Made by a program: the position numbers and the translations under genes. From assembly GCF_000373905.1 (NCBI RefSeq), contig NZ_KB892705.1, positions 2,437,020 through 2,501,019 on the forward strand: DNA of 64,000 bases, given 5' to 3'. Source of the DNA: Mycobacterium sp. 155 (GTDB lineage: Bacteria; Actinomycetota; Actinomycetes; Mycobacteriales; Mycobacteriaceae). Below are positions 20,926 through 33,990 of this stretch, piece by piece. Every line of letters starts with the position of its first letter. Position 1 is the first letter of the stretch. Below the pieces are notes generated by a model, which made no database searches, had not been told where the DNA came from, and saw only the letters and a program-made list of their open reading frames with translations.

Positions 20926-21711
20926 TCACTCCTCACCCTTGTCACCGGACGCACTCGACTCCGTGTCTGTCAGTGCCCGCAGAGTTTTCTGTAGCGCTTT
21001 GACCTGCTTTTTGAGTTCGTGTACGTTCTGATGCACTTCGTCGATTTCAGATCGTGTCGGCAGGCCTATCGGTTTGACCAGATTCTCGATGAATTCGCGT
21101 TCGACAAGGATGAAATCCAGTCCGTCTCGCAGCAGCTGCCGCTGTGCAGCCAGAAACTTCTCTGATCGTTGTGTCTCGAGAAGAACCTGATTCGAGATAT
21201 CCAACCAGACCTTGAGTGCTTCTTTTGCGTCGAGTTCGCCTTGCCCGGTGCGATGGCGCTCCGCCATCTGCGCGGCATAGCGGGTATTGGTTTCGGCCCA
21301 ATTGGCCGCCAGGATTAATTCGTACTCCTGGGTGGATTTCTGGACCGCCAGCCACTGTTCCATCACCCTGGCCATCAGTCGCTCCGGCGCACCTACGTCG
21401 GCGAAACTGGGTCCTTCCGTCACTTTCCGCAGTACGTCACTGACGACACCGCCACCGGCCAACGACAACGAGATCGAATCCGGCAGACCGCCCATCACGC
21501 CGGCACCCGGGATCCCCTTGCTGACACCGTTCGTCGACGACCCCCACAAGGAGTTACCCAGCGTCGTCCATGACCGCCATAAGTCCGTGAACGCCGGGGT
21601 GCCCGGCATGGCGCCCTCGGACTGGTTGAACCAATTCTGTGCCTGCGCCGCCTGGTCCACGTACATCTGGCGCCACCGTTTGGCCTGGTCCTCCCAGGAT
21701 TCTGCGGTCAT
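20926..21711 (-). CDS. phaE: Class III PHA synthase subunit PhaE
   Basis: 261 residues from ATG 21711, which overlaps the alcohol dehydrogenase stop as ATGA. The N-terminus is amphipathic with tryptophans (SWEDQAKRWRQMYVDQ), the middle is helical, and the C-terminus has the PhaE signature IGLPTRSEIDEVHQNVHELK followed by a coiled coil (KKQVKALQKTLRALTD) and an acidic tail. PhaE has no active site; it activates PhaC and links it to the granule. The low sequence conservation of this family is normal. Tight coupling to phaC supports the call strongly. Confidence 0.92.
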   Translation of the reverse strand: MTAESWEDQAKRWRQMYVDQAAQAQNWFNQSEGAMPGTPAFTDLWRSWTTLGNSLWGSSTNGVSKGIPGAGVMGGLPDSISLSLAGGGVVSDVLRKVTEGPSFADVGAPERLMARVMEQWLAVQKSTQEYELILAANWAETNTRYAAQMAERHRTGQGELDAKEALKVWLDISNQVLLETQRSEKFLAAQRQLLRDGLDFILVEREFIENLVKPIGLPTRSEIDEVHQNVHELKKQVKALQKTLRALTDTESSASGDKGEE

Positions 21712-22847
21712 AGCGCGATCACCTGGCGGATCGCCTGACCATCGTGAAGACGATCGAAGCCTTCGTTGATGTCGTCCAGCTCGATGGTGCCGGTGAGGAG
21801 TCGGTCGACAGGCAGCCGGCCCAGTCGATACAGCGCGATGTAGCGCGGGATATCGCGGGTGGGCACGGCTGTGCCGATGTAGCTGCCCTTGAGGGTCCGT
21901 TCTTCGGCCACCAAGGTGACCGGCGCCAACGGCATCGTCGCGTTCGGTGCGGGAAGCCCGGCAGTCACCGTCATGCCACCGCGGCGCGTGATCCGGTAGC
22001 CGAGGTCGAGCGCCCGCGTCGATCCGGTGAAGTCGAATGCATACTCCACGCCGCCACCGGTCGCGGCCCGCACCTGCTCGGCGGCCTCGGGATCGGCCGC
22101 GTTGATCGTCGAGGTGGCACCGAGCTCACTGGCGAATGTCAGTTTCTCGTCGGAGAGGTCAACGGCGACGATCGAACGCGCGCCGGCGGCCACGGCGCCA
22201 AGCAGGGCTGCCAGACCAACGCCGCCGAGTCCGATCACTGCGGCAGAGGCGCCGGCCGGCATCCGTGCGGTGTTGATGACCGCACCCGCCCCGGTCAGAA
22301 CCGCGCAGCCGAACAACGCTGCTTCGGTCAGGGGCAAGTCCGGGTCGACCTTGACTAGTGAGCGCCGGGACACCGTGGCATATTCGGCGAATCCCGATAC
22401 ACCCAGGTGGTGATTGACGTCAGTCCCGTCTTCACGGTGCAGCCGGCGCGCACCCGAGAGCAGCGTGCCCGCCCCGTTGGCCGCTGCACCCGGTTCGCAC
22501 AACGCCGGACGACCTTCGGTGCACGGCTCGCAATGCCCGCACGACGGCACGAAAACAAACACCACGTGATCGCCGGGCCGCAGATCCGGTTCTCCGCCGC
22601 CCTCCGACGGGCCGACCTCCTCGACGATGCCCGCCGCCTCATGCCCCAACGCCATGGGCATCGGGCGGGGGCGACTGCCGTTGATCACCGACAGGTCGGA
22701 ATGACAGAGCCCCGCGGCCTTGACCTTGACTAGAACCTCGCCCGGGCCCGGCCCATCCAGCTCCAAAGTCTCGATCGTGAGGGGCTTCGACGACGCATAC
22801 GGCGAATCGGCACCCATCGCGTTCAGCACAGCGGCTCTGGTGATCAT
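21708..22847 (-). CDS. Zinc-dependent alcohol dehydrogenase (MDR, class III-like)
   Basis: 379 residues, ATG 22847 after GGAGGTG; start overlaps the ThDP gene stop by ATGA, and its stop overlaps the phaE start likewise. Catalytic zinc ligands are in AAGLCHSDLSVI and GHEAAGIVEEVG; the structural zinc cysteines are in CGHCEPCTEGRPALC (about residues 104-118). The NAD-binding motif is AVIGLGGVGLAALLGAVAAG with the acidic VAVD end that prefers NAD. It oxidises or reduces an alcohol/aldehyde pair. In this operon, reduction of succinic semialdehyde to 4-hydroxybutyrate is one testable role; acetaldehyde or a mycothiol adduct are alternatives. Confidence 0.9.
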   Translation of the reverse strand: MITRAAVLNAMGADSPYASSKPLTIETLELDGPGPGEVLVKVKAAGLCHSDLSVINGSRPRPMPMALGHEAAGIVEEVGPSEGGGEPDLRPGDHVVFVFVPSCGHCEPCTEGRPALCEPGAAANGAGTLLSGARRLHREDGTDVNHHLGVSGFAEYATVSRRSLVKVDPDLPLTEAALFGCAVLTGAGAVINTARMPAGASAAVIGLGGVGLAALLGAVAAGARSIVAVDLSDEKLTFASELGATSTINAADPEAAEQVRAATGGGVEYAFDFTGSTRALDLGYRITRRGGMTVTAGLPAPNATMPLAPVTLVAEERTLKGSYIGTAVPTRDIPRYIALYRLGRLPVDRLLTGTIELDDINEGFDRLHDGQAIRQVIAL

Positions 22848-24520
22848 GACGGGAGCACCTCCGAGGGAGCGGGAACACGGTTCTGCAGCTCGTCAACCAG
22901 GACTCGGGTGTTCTCCGAATAGTCGACCGGTACCACCACCAACTGCACACCGCCGCGCTCGAATGCCGACTCCAAGACGGGAACGAAATCCTCGCACGAC
23001 TGCACGACCGATCCCTGCGCACCGTACGACTGTGCGTAGGACACGAAATCCGGATTGCCGAACGTCATACCGAAGTCGGGGAACTTATCGACGGCCTGTT
23101 TCCAGCGGATCATGCCGTAGGCATTGTCCTGAAGGATCAGCACCACGAGGTTCAGCCCGAGCCGGACCGCCGTTTCGAGCTCCTGCGAATTCATCATGAA
23201 CCCGCCATCGCCGCACACCGCGAGAACCCGGCGCCCCGGATAGGTGACCGCGGCCATCATCGCCGACGGCAGACCGGCTCCCATAGTGGCCAGCGCATTG
23301 TCCAGCAGCAGCGTATTGGACATCGGGGTGCGGTAATTGCGGGCAAACCAGATCTTGTACATGCCGTTGTCCAGCGCCACGATCCCGTCCGCCGGCATCA
23401 CCTTGCGTACATCGGCCACGATGCGCTGCGGCACGATGGGGAAGCGGCCGTCGTCGGATCCCTCCATGACCTGGCCGAGGATGAAGTCCCGCAGCGGCAG
23501 CAGCGCCGAACCGTTCGGCAGTTGCCCCTCAAGCCGGTCGGCCAACAGCAGCAGACCAGGCCCGATGTCGCCGACGAGAGAAGCGTGCGGGAAGTACACC
23601 TCTTCCACGTTGGCCGCGGTATATCCCACGTGAATGACCGTGGGGCCAGTCGGCCCCATCAAGAATGGTGGCTTCTCGACCGTGTCGTGACCGATCGCGA
23701 GGATCACGTCGGCGCGATCGATCGCCTCGTGCACGTAGTCGCGCTCCGACAGTGCGGCAGTGCCCAACCACTGCTCGACGGGTGCTCCATCCGGATCGCC
23801 GGCCACCACGCCCTTGCCCATCTGGGTGGTGATGAACGGCATCCGTGTGCGCGTCAGGAACTCGCCCAGGTATGCGCCCAGCCGCGGCCGACTGGCACCG
23901 GCTCCGAGCATGACGAGTGGGCGGGCCGCCCCGCGGATCATCTCGGCGACCCGGTCGATGGCCACCGCGGGAGCTATCGGCAACTCGACTTCGTGCAGAG
24001 AAATCAGCGGCACCTCAGCACATGACTCGCCGGCGATATCTTCCGGCAACTCCAAGTGCACCGGACCCGGCCGTTCCTCCATGGCCACCCGGAAGGCCTC
24101 CCGCACCACGGTGGGGATGCTCGACGTGCTGGCGATCTGGCGGGAGAACTTGGTCAGTGGTTTCATCGTCGCCACCATGTCGACGATCTGGAAGCGCGCC
24201 TGCTGGCTACTCCTGATGGCCTTCTGGCCGGTGATCAGAATCATCGGCATCGCGCCCAGGTGTGCGTAGGCCGCACCCGTCGCAAGGTTCAATGCACCAG
24301 GACCCAGTGTGCTCATGCAAACACCGGGCCGGCCGGTGAGCCGGCCGTATGTGGCCGCCATGAACGCCGCCGATTGCTCATGGCGGGTGACGACGAGCTC
24401 GATGCTCGACGTCCGTAGCGATTCAACCGTGTCGAGGTTCTCCTCCCCCGGCACACCGAAGATGCGCTCAACGCCCTCGTTCTCCAGCGCCCTGACGAAC
24501 AGATCCGAACCCTTGGTCAT
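22844..24520 (-). CDS. ThDP-dependent acetolactate-synthase-like enzyme
   Basis: 558 residues from ATG 24520, after AAAGGGATGACCGC. The three ThDP-enzyme domains are present: the pyrimidine domain with the catalytic glutamate in TRHEQSAAFMAATYGRLTG (Glu48), the central domain with GAGASRPR, and the pyrophosphate domain with CGDGGFMMNSQELETA (437-452) to Asn466, the Mg2+ motif. It is shaped like catabolic AlsS and the cyanobacterial 2-oxoglutarate decarboxylase, which was also first named acetolactate synthase, rather than the anabolic FAD-containing IlvB with its regulatory partner; no ilvN is adjacent. First gene of the PHA transcript. Substrate is open: pyruvate or 2-oxoglutarate. Confidence 0.88.
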   Translation of the reverse strand: MTKGSDLFVRALENEGVERIFGVPGEENLDTVESLRTSSIELVVTRHEQSAAFMAATYGRLTGRPGVCMSTLGPGALNLATGAAYAHLGAMPMILITGQKAIRSSQQARFQIVDMVATMKPLTKFSRQIASTSSIPTVVREAFRVAMEERPGPVHLELPEDIAGESCAEVPLISLHEVELPIAPAVAIDRVAEMIRGAARPLVMLGAGASRPRLGAYLGEFLTRTRMPFITTQMGKGVVAGDPDGAPVEQWLGTAALSERDYVHEAIDRADVILAIGHDTVEKPPFLMGPTGPTVIHVGYTAANVEEVYFPHASLVGDIGPGLLLLADRLEGQLPNGSALLPLRDFILGQVMEGSDDGRFPIVPQRIVADVRKVMPADGIVALDNGMYKIWFARNYRTPMSNTLLLDNALATMGAGLPSAMMAAVTYPGRRVLAVCGDGGFMMNSQELETAVRLGLNLVVLILQDNAYGMIRWKQAVDKFPDFGMTFGNPDFVSYAQSYGAQGSVVQSCEDFVPVLESAFERGGVQLVVVPVDYSENTRVLVDELQNRVPAPSEVLPS

Positions 24521-25227
24521 GCGGTCATCCCTTTACGTGTGAGGCTGTTCATGTCAAATGAGTTCATCGCTGGCGGAATCATCGGTGGGGAACGTCTCGA
24601 CGCCAGCACAGTTTCGCGACGACGACCCAGCCCGAGCCTGGTATGCAACGTGTGCACTCGGCTCGGATCTAGTTGCAGGCCAACGGAAGTCGAAAGTGAT
24701 TGGCACGAGGTTTGTTCTCCAGCGGCACCCGTGTTCATCATTTCCTGAACCTCCGCGTGGTCGGTTGGTCGGACCACAGTCCAAACCCGCAATGCAGATC
24801 GGTACAGAGCATTGAAGACTGTCGCCAACACTCTATGCCGACAGCCGAAGTTCCAAGGCACATTTCGGGTTTGCGCTACCGAATGCCACCCGGTCACAGC
24901 GACGCGCTGGGCGAAGACGATCCGCGACCGGTTCCCTATCCGCAGCAGGCGATCGACGCAGAACACAATCCGTTCCAGGCATACCAGAATGCTCTCGACA
25001 CACACGGCGGCGCGTCAACAGTTCGATCGGAGTTTCCATCCAGTGAAATTGGAGCTGTCATAGCACTTTTCAGACGCAGCAGTTACACCAAGACAGCGAG
25101 AAACTACTGTCATGGCGAGGACACTTTGCCCTTGTCGCACGCCGGCAGCGAATCAAAAGCGCTCACCTGAATCGCCCAACGTCATTCAGGCACAACAGAA
25201 CTCACACCTGCTCATTGAGCAGGAAGG
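24521..25227. other. 707-bp gap upstream of the PHA operon
   Basis: No convincing gene on either strand; composition is lower in GC than the neighbours and the frames found are unlike mycobacterial coding. It should hold the promoter of the 24520-to-19465 transcript and the end of the icd2 message (both minus). Just before the ThDP gene is a 16-codon minus frame (MNSFDMNSLTRKGMTA) whose stop overlaps the ThDP start as ATGA, which may be a small leader or chance. Confidence 0.5.
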
Positions 25228-27468
25228 TTAGACCTTGGCTTGGCCCGTCAGTGCGGCGTTGAACGTCTTGCTCGGCCGCATCACGGCAGCGGTCGTCTCC
25301 TTGTCCGGCGCGTAGTAGCCTCCGAAATCCACCGGCTTGCCCTGTATTTCTGCGAGTTCGGTCACGATTGTCTCTTCGTCCTCGGCCAATGCCTTGGCCA
25401 GCGGCGCGAAGTGTTCGGCCAGCTCCTGGTCTTCGGTCTGCCGGGCGAGTTCCTGTGCCCAGTACATGGTGAGGTAGAACTGGCTGCCGCGGTTGTCGAG
25501 TTCACCGGTATTGCGCGACGGACTCTTGTCGTTGTCGAGCAGCTTGCCGATCGCGGAGTCGAGAGTCGTGGCCAACAGCATGGCCCGCTTGTCGCCGGTC
25601 TTGTTGCCCACGTCCTCGAAACAGGCGCCCAGAGCCAGAAACTCGCCGAGCGAATCCCACTCGAGGTGATTCTCCTCGACCAGCTGCCTGACAAGCTTGG
25701 GTGCTGTGCCGCCGGCTCCCGTTTCGTACAATCCGCCGCCGGCCATCAGCGGCACGACGGACAGCATCTTGGCGCTGGTGCCCAGTTCCAGGATCGGGAA
25801 CAGGTCGGTGAGGTAGTCCCGCAGGATGTTGCCCGTGACAGCGATGGTGTCCAGCCCGCGAATCAGGCGCTCCATCGTGTACCGGATGGAACGCACCTGC
25901 GACATGATCTGGATGTCGAGGCCCTCGGTATCGTGATCCTTCAGGTAGGTCTGGACCTTCTTAATCATCTCGTTCTCATGCGGACGGTACGGGTCCAGCC
26001 AGAACAGTGCGGGCATGCCGGAGTTGCGTGCCCGGGTCACGGCGAGCTTGACCCAGTCGCGGATCGGCGCGTCTTTGACGGTGCACATGCGCCAGATATC
26101 GCCGGTTTCCACGTTCTGGGTCAACAACACCTCGCCGGTGTCGACATCCACGATATTGGCCACGCCGTCCTCAGGAATCTCGAACGTCTTGTCGTGGCTG
26201 CCGTACTCCTCGGCCTTCTGCGCCATCAGACCGACATTGGGCACGGTGCCCATCGTCGTGGGGTCGAACTGGCCGTTGGTCTTGCAGAAGTTGATGACCT
26301 CCTGGTAGATCCGCGAGAAGGTGGACTCCGGGTTGACCGCCTTGGTGTCCCTGAGCTTTCCGTCGGGCCCGTACATCTTGCCGCCTGCGCGAAGCATCGC
26401 GGGCATCGACGCATCGACGATGACGTCACTGGGGGAATGGAAATTTGTGATACCCCTGGCCGAATCCACCATGGCCAGCTCGGGCCGATGCTCATGACAC
26501 GCGTGCAGATCTTGGATGATCTCCTCGCGTTTCGCTGCCGGCAGCGACTCGATCTTGCTGTAGAGATCCGACATGCCGTTGTTGACGTTGACGCCCAGCT
26601 CGTCGAACAGCTGCTGATGCTTGGCGAAGGCGTCCTTGTAGAAGATCTTCACACAGTGACCGAAGACAATGGGGTGGCTGACCTTCATCATCGTGGCCTT
26701 GACGTGCAATGAGAACAGCACGCCGGTCTGGTATGCATCCTCGATCTGTTCCTCGTAGAACTCGCACAATGCCTTCTTGCTCATGAACATCGAATCGATG
26801 ATCTCGCCGGCGTCCAACGACACCTTGGGCTTGAGCACGATCGTCTCGCCGCTCTTGGTCACCAGCTCCATCTTCACGTCGCGCGCGCGATCCAAGGTCA
26901 TCGACTTCTCGCCGGCGTAGAAGTCGCCGTGGCGCATGCAGGCCATGTGGGTGCGCGAGGCCATCGACCACTTGCCCATGCTGTGCGGGTGCTTGCGCGC
27001 GTACTCCTTCACCGCTTTGGGTGCGCGACGATCCGAGTTACCTTCCCGCAGCACCGGATTCACCGCGCTGCCAAGCACCTTGGCGTAGCGCTCTTTGATG
27101 GTCTTTTCCTCGTCGGTCTTCGGATCCGCGGGGTAGTCCGGAATTGCGTAGCCCTTCTCCTGCAACTCCTTGATAGCGGCAGTGAGCTGCGGCACCGAGG
27201 CGCTGATATTCGGCAGCTTGATGATGTTGGTGTCCGGTAGCTGTGTCAGCCGAGCCAAGTCGGTGAGGTCGTCCGACACCTGCTGGGTGTCGGTCAGGTG
27301 GTCGGAGAACTCGGCGAGGATGCGAGCGGGCATCGAGATGTCTTTGGTCTCGACCTCGATGCCGGCGGGCTGGGTGAACGCCTGGACTATAGGCAGAAAG
27401 GCATAGGTCGCCAGCAGCGGGGCCTCGTCTGTCAGCGTGTAGATGATGGTCGGTTGCTCAGCACTCAT
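25228..27468 (-). CDS. icd2: Monomeric NADP-dependent isocitrate dehydrogenase
   Basis: 746 residues from ATG 27468 ([19 protein letters not shown]) behind GGGAGAA; an in-frame start at 27510 is less likely. It matches M. tuberculosis Icd2 nearly throughout in my memory (745 residues there): [59 protein letters not shown], and the ending [10 protein letters not shown]. The enzyme converts isocitrate to 2-oxoglutarate, CO2 and NADPH in the cytoplasm, as a single chain unlike the dimeric type. It links the citrate symporter upstream (171 bases) to the 2-oxoglutarate/NADPH needs of the cluster. Confidence 0.97.
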   Translation of the reverse strand: MSAEQPTIIYTLTDEAPLLATYAFLPIVQAFTQPAGIEVETKDISMPARILAEFSDHLTDTQQVSDDLTDLARLTQLPDTNIIKLPNISASVPQLTAAIKELQEKGYAIPDYPADPKTDEEKTIKERYAKVLGSAVNPVLREGNSDRRAPKAVKEYARKHPHSMGKWSMASRTHMACMRHGDFYAGEKSMTLDRARDVKMELVTKSGETIVLKPKVSLDAGEIIDSMFMSKKALCEFYEEQIEDAYQTGVLFSLHVKATMMKVSHPIVFGHCVKIFYKDAFAKHQQLFDELGVNVNNGMSDLYSKIESLPAAKREEIIQDLHACHEHRPELAMVDSARGITNFHSPSDVIVDASMPAMLRAGGKMYGPDGKLRDTKAVNPESTFSRIYQEVINFCKTNGQFDPTTMGTVPNVGLMAQKAEEYGSHDKTFEIPEDGVANIVDVDTGEVLLTQNVETGDIWRMCTVKDAPIRDWVKLAVTRARNSGMPALFWLDPYRPHENEMIKKVQTYLKDHDTEGLDIQIMSQVRSIRYTMERLIRGLDTIAVTGNILRDYLTDLFPILELGTSAKMLSVVPLMAGGGLYETGAGGTAPKLVRQLVEENHLEWDSLGEFLALGACFEDVGNKTGDKRAMLLATTLDSAIGKLLDNDKSPSRNTGELDNRGSQFYLTMYWAQELARQTEDQELAEHFAPLAKALAEDEETIVTELAEIQGKPVDFGGYYAPDKETTAAVMRPSKTFNAALTGQAKV

Positions 27469-27639
27469 TCTGGTTCTCCCGGCGTCAGTTTCGGTGAGGT
27501 TCAACGGCATTTCACGTTGGAGTGGTCACTGGATGCGTCCACACGTGGCAAGCCCGGAGTTCCGATTCTGCGCTCTCATTCTATGAACGGCTCCGAGCCG
27601 ACTCAATGTCGGACGCTCTCTATCTCTCGTAGTGGGACG

Positions 27640-29118
27640 TCAGCCGATGGGGACGACGCCGATGGCGATTGCGACGCCAAGCATGACCAATGAGCAGATA
27701 GCCGCTCGCCAGATGGCCTTCTTGTGAAAGTCGGCGAGGTCGACCCTGGCCAGGGAGATCAGCAGGAGCATCGCTGGAACGAGTGGGCTGGTCAGGTGGA
27801 CGGGCTGCCCGACGATGGAAGCCCGGGCCATCTCGACAGGTGTGATGCCGTACTGGGCCGCGGCCTCGGACAGGATGGGCAGAACACCGAAATAGAACGC
27901 ATCGTTGCTCATGAAGAACGTGAGCGGCATGCTCAAGATGCCGGTGATCACGGCGAACCAGGGCCCGAGACCGGACGGCACCACCGCCACGATGGCATCG
28001 GCCATGGCCGTGACCATCCCGGTGCCGTCCAAAATGCCGACCAGGACCGCAGCAGCGAAGACCATGGAGACCACGGCAACGATCGAACTGGCGTGCGCCT
28101 TGATCCGCTCGGACTGGTCGTGCGGGTTGGGGAAATTCACAACTAAACCGATGGCCGCGGCGATCATGAACAGCAGGCCGAGTGGGAAGATGTCCATCCC
28201 GAGCATGACCAGCAGGACGATGGTCAACGCGGCGTTGAACCAAATCAGCTTCGGACGCAGCGTCGATCGATTCGGATCCAGCCCGGTGATCATGTCGGGG
28301 TTGTCCTCGGCGTAATCCAGTTCGGCGTCGGGATCACCCACGTGGGGCGGGAGGATGTCCAACCCGTGATCGCCACCGTGGCTTCGGCTGCCGCCGCCGC
28401 TGCCGCCTTCGGCGACTGCGGTGGCGGTGGTCGGCTTGCTCACACTGAGCGATTCGGCGACGGTATCCAGAGTTTTACCGGAGGCCAGCAGCCGTTTCTT
28501 CTCCGAGCGCCCCAGCATGTACGCCAGTATCAGCACCGCCACCAAGGCCACCGCCATGCCGGGCACCATGGGCAGGAAGAGATCGTTCGGGGACACCTTC
28601 AACACCGTCGCGGCCCGCACCGTTGGCCCGCCCCAGGGCACGATATTGAGTACGCCGTTGGCCAGCACGGCCACTGTGGTGAGCACGACGGGACTCATCC
28701 CGAGCCTCAGGTAAATGGGCAACAGCGCCGACACGGTGATGATGAAGGTCGTCGAACCGTCGCCGTCGAGCGAAACCATCGCCGCCAGCAGCGCGGTACC
28801 CAGCACAACCCGCACCGGGCTGTTACCGACCACTCGGAGGATGAACCGGATCACCGGGTCGAACAGACCTACATCGATCATCAATCCGAAATAGGTGATT
28901 GCAAAGAATAGCAACGCCGCGGTCGGCGCAAAATCCTTGATTGCACTCATAATTGCGGCGGCGACGCCCTTATCGGCTACGTTCGCCACCCCGAGTTGTA
29001 CGGCGAGGATCCCGAACGCGATAGGGACGAGTATCAACGCGGCCACTGGCGTCCATCGTTTAGTCAGAATCAAAGTCATGAATACAGCGATCATGAGAAA
29101 TCCGAGACCGACGAGCAT
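27640..29118 (-). CDS. CitMHS family metal-citrate/H+ symporter
   Basis: 492 residues from ATG 29118, clearly set by GGGAGGTGAACTG. The start LGFLMIAVFMTLILTKRWTP, the motif LFFAITYFGLMIDVGLFDP (about residue 75), SLDGDGSTTFIITVSALLPIYLRLG and NIVPWGGPTVRAATVL are the hallmarks of B. subtilis CitM/CitH. About eleven membrane segments are predicted, with a central cytoplasmic loop rich in Gly, His and acidic residues (about 240-310). CitM takes up citrate with Mg2+, CitH with Ca2+; which metal is used here cannot be read from sequence. It diverges from acnA. Confidence 0.92.
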   Translation of the reverse strand: MLVGLGFLMIAVFMTLILTKRWTPVAALILVPIAFGILAVQLGVANVADKGVAAAIMSAIKDFAPTAALLFFAITYFGLMIDVGLFDPVIRFILRVVGNSPVRVVLGTALLAAMVSLDGDGSTTFIITVSALLPIYLRLGMSPVVLTTVAVLANGVLNIVPWGGPTVRAATVLKVSPNDLFLPMVPGMAVALVAVLILAYMLGRSEKKRLLASGKTLDTVAESLSVSKPTTATAVAEGGSGGGSRSHGGDHGLDILPPHVGDPDAELDYAEDNPDMITGLDPNRSTLRPKLIWFNAALTIVLLVMLGMDIFPLGLLFMIAAAIGLVVNFPNPHDQSERIKAHASSIVAVVSMVFAAAVLVGILDGTGMVTAMADAIVAVVPSGLGPWFAVITGILSMPLTFFMSNDAFYFGVLPILSEAAAQYGITPVEMARASIVGQPVHLTSPLVPAMLLLISLARVDLADFHKKAIWRAAICSLVMLGVAIAIGVVPIG

Positions 29119-32364
<3,246 letters not shown>

Positions 32365-32491
32365 GAGGTAAACATCGCGGATGAGCGTGTTGCTTGCTTA
32401 AGACGGTGGCCATCCTCGGGATACCGATAGCCTCCACGCCCAATGGCGGTGCTCGTCGAAGTCGTTGACCGCGACCCGGCACAATAGCGGC

Positions 32492-32899
32492 ATGACAACC
32501 GAGGATGATCCGTCGTCAGGTCCGAAGGATCCTTGGCAGCCCCAGGCAGACACGCTTGGCAGCTTCATCCGTATGCAGCGCCAACTGGCGCACCTGTCGC
32601 TGCGAGAAATGGCCGCAATGACGGCCGTCTCCAACGCGTACCTCAGTCAGGTCGAGCGTGACCTCCATCAGCCGTCGCTGAAGGTGATGCGATCGATCGC
32701 CGACGCACTCGGTATACCCACCGCCGACCTGCTGCGCCAGGCCGGTGTCGCGGAGCCGGACGGAGCGTCCACCACGTCAGCGACGGAGGACCCGGACTCA
32801 ATGAACACCGAGCGGGCGATCAAGACCGATCCTCGATTGAGCCAGGCGCAACGTGAGGCGCTGCTCGGCGTCTATCGCAGCTTCCTCGCAGAGGGCTGA
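32492..32899 (+). CDS. XRE-family DNA-binding regulator
   Basis: 135 residues from ATG 32492; no ribosome site, so perhaps a leaderless message. Residues 25-85 are a helix-turn-helix of the Cro/C1 type: LGSFIRMQRQLAHLSLREMA, VSNAYLSQVERDLHQPSLKV, RSIADALGIPTADLLRQAG. The C-terminal 50 residues are polar and end in a short helix (SQAQREALLGVYRSFL). No sensor domain is seen. It follows acn on the same strand by 127 bases and could control the storage island or the aconitase gene. Confidence 0.85.
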   Translation: MTTEDDPSSGPKDPWQPQADTLGSFIRMQRQLAHLSLREMAAMTAVSNAYLSQVERDLHQPSLKVMRSIADALGIPTADLLRQAGVAEPDGASTTSATEDPDSMNTERAIKTDPRLSQAQREALLGVYRSFLAEG

Positions 32900-32931
32900 A
32901 CCGAACTCCCCCGCGGACCACATCGGTTCAG

Positions 32932-33756
32932 CTATAACGCAGAGTCGAGCGTCATCGATGCTTCGTACGGAACCGTACGCAAAAGCCGTTCCCTCGGCTG
33001 CTCGTCGAGAGATCCGCCTTTTAGCTCACGAGCCAGGCTGCCACAGGCCATCGCGAGAGCAGCCGTAACTGTCGCCAGCTCCCGGCGCGGGTCGGACACC
33101 CGCAACTCCAGCACTGCAATCGCCTTGCGATCACCGAACACCGGCATCGCGACCGCGTTCGATCCGATCTCAAGTTCACCGACAGACACAGCGAATCCCG
33201 CCCGTCGTATGGAGACAAGGGTGTGCCGCAATTGATCGGGTGACGTGATGGTGTTCTTGGTGAACTCAGGCAGGCCATTCATGATCAGCCGCTCGATGTT
33301 CCGTGGCGGAGAAAACGCCAGCAGGGCTTTGCCGAGCGCGGTCGCGTGCGCCGGAAGCGTTGCGGAGGTATCGAAGCTCGTGACCGGCTGGCTGGGTCGT
33401 TTCTCGATGTAATGGACCGCGGTCCCGCGCAGCACTCCCAGGCGCGCAGTGCGATGCGTCGCGGCCGACAGATCATCGAGTACAAACGGGCCACGTTCCG
33501 CCAGGGTCGGCGGTCGCCACCCAGCCGCTCCCAGGTGCCGCAACCGAGGCGCGACGCGATAACGCCCCGAGGCGTCGCGCTCCAGGAAGTCCGTGGCGGC
33601 CAGCTCGACCGCAAAGCGGTGTGCAGTCGAAACCGGCAACCGGGTCAGCCGGGCGATCTCGGTCAACGAGTGCACATTGCTGTCAGTGAACGCCAGCAGA
33701 ATCGCGGCGATCCTGCTCGTGACCGACTGCCCGGGCCCTGTCGAATTTCCTGCCAT
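32932..33756 (-). CDS. IclR-family regulator (first)
   Basis: 274 residues, ATG 33756 after AGGAAGG. Winged-helix domain (residues 10-75: SVTSRIAAILLAFTDSNVHS, LTEIARLTRLPVSTAHRFAVEL) plus an IclR effector domain with PAHATALGKALLAFSPP and GELEIGSNAVAMPVFGDR. It converges with the XRE gene and its start faces the phasin-like gene 310 bases away. The N-terminus (MAGNSTGPGQSVTSRIAAIL) is nearly the same as that of the IclR protein at 34522, so they are sister genes. IclR effectors are often small organic acids, which fits the locus. Confidence 0.9.
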   Translation of the reverse strand: MAGNSTGPGQSVTSRIAAILLAFTDSNVHSLTEIARLTRLPVSTAHRFAVELAATDFLERDASGRYRVAPRLRHLGAAGWRPPTLAERGPFVLDDLSAATHRTARLGVLRGTAVHYIEKRPSQPVTSFDTSATLPAHATALGKALLAFSPPRNIERLIMNGLPEFTKNTITSPDQLRHTLVSIRRAGFAVSVGELEIGSNAVAMPVFGDRKAIAVLELRVSDPRRELATVTAALAMACGSLARELKGGSLDEQPRERLLRTVPYEASMTLDSAL

Positions 33757-33990
33757 TGAACCTTCCTGACGTGGTGAAAGCTCCTCCACGGGGCCCACCA
33801 GAGACGTGTGACATAGATCATATCGCCGGTCGCACTGAATGCCCGCACCCGCATCCGCCCCAGCCGGAGCTCCTCAAAAAGTATTCCTCGACGGGGTTGT
33901 GCTGCCAACTGGCACTTCTAGGAGTGCCCGGATTCAAGGCTTGCCCACGGGCCGATCCCGCCAGGACCGCAACCAACCCACCACAATCGA

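Noticed and set aside
24700..25170. 156-codon plus frame in the gap before the PHA operon
   Set aside because: Composition is unlike coding DNA here, no start signal, no recognisable sequence.
25240..26712. 490-codon plus frame
   Set aside because: Antisense to icd2, which is certain; no ribosome site or domain.
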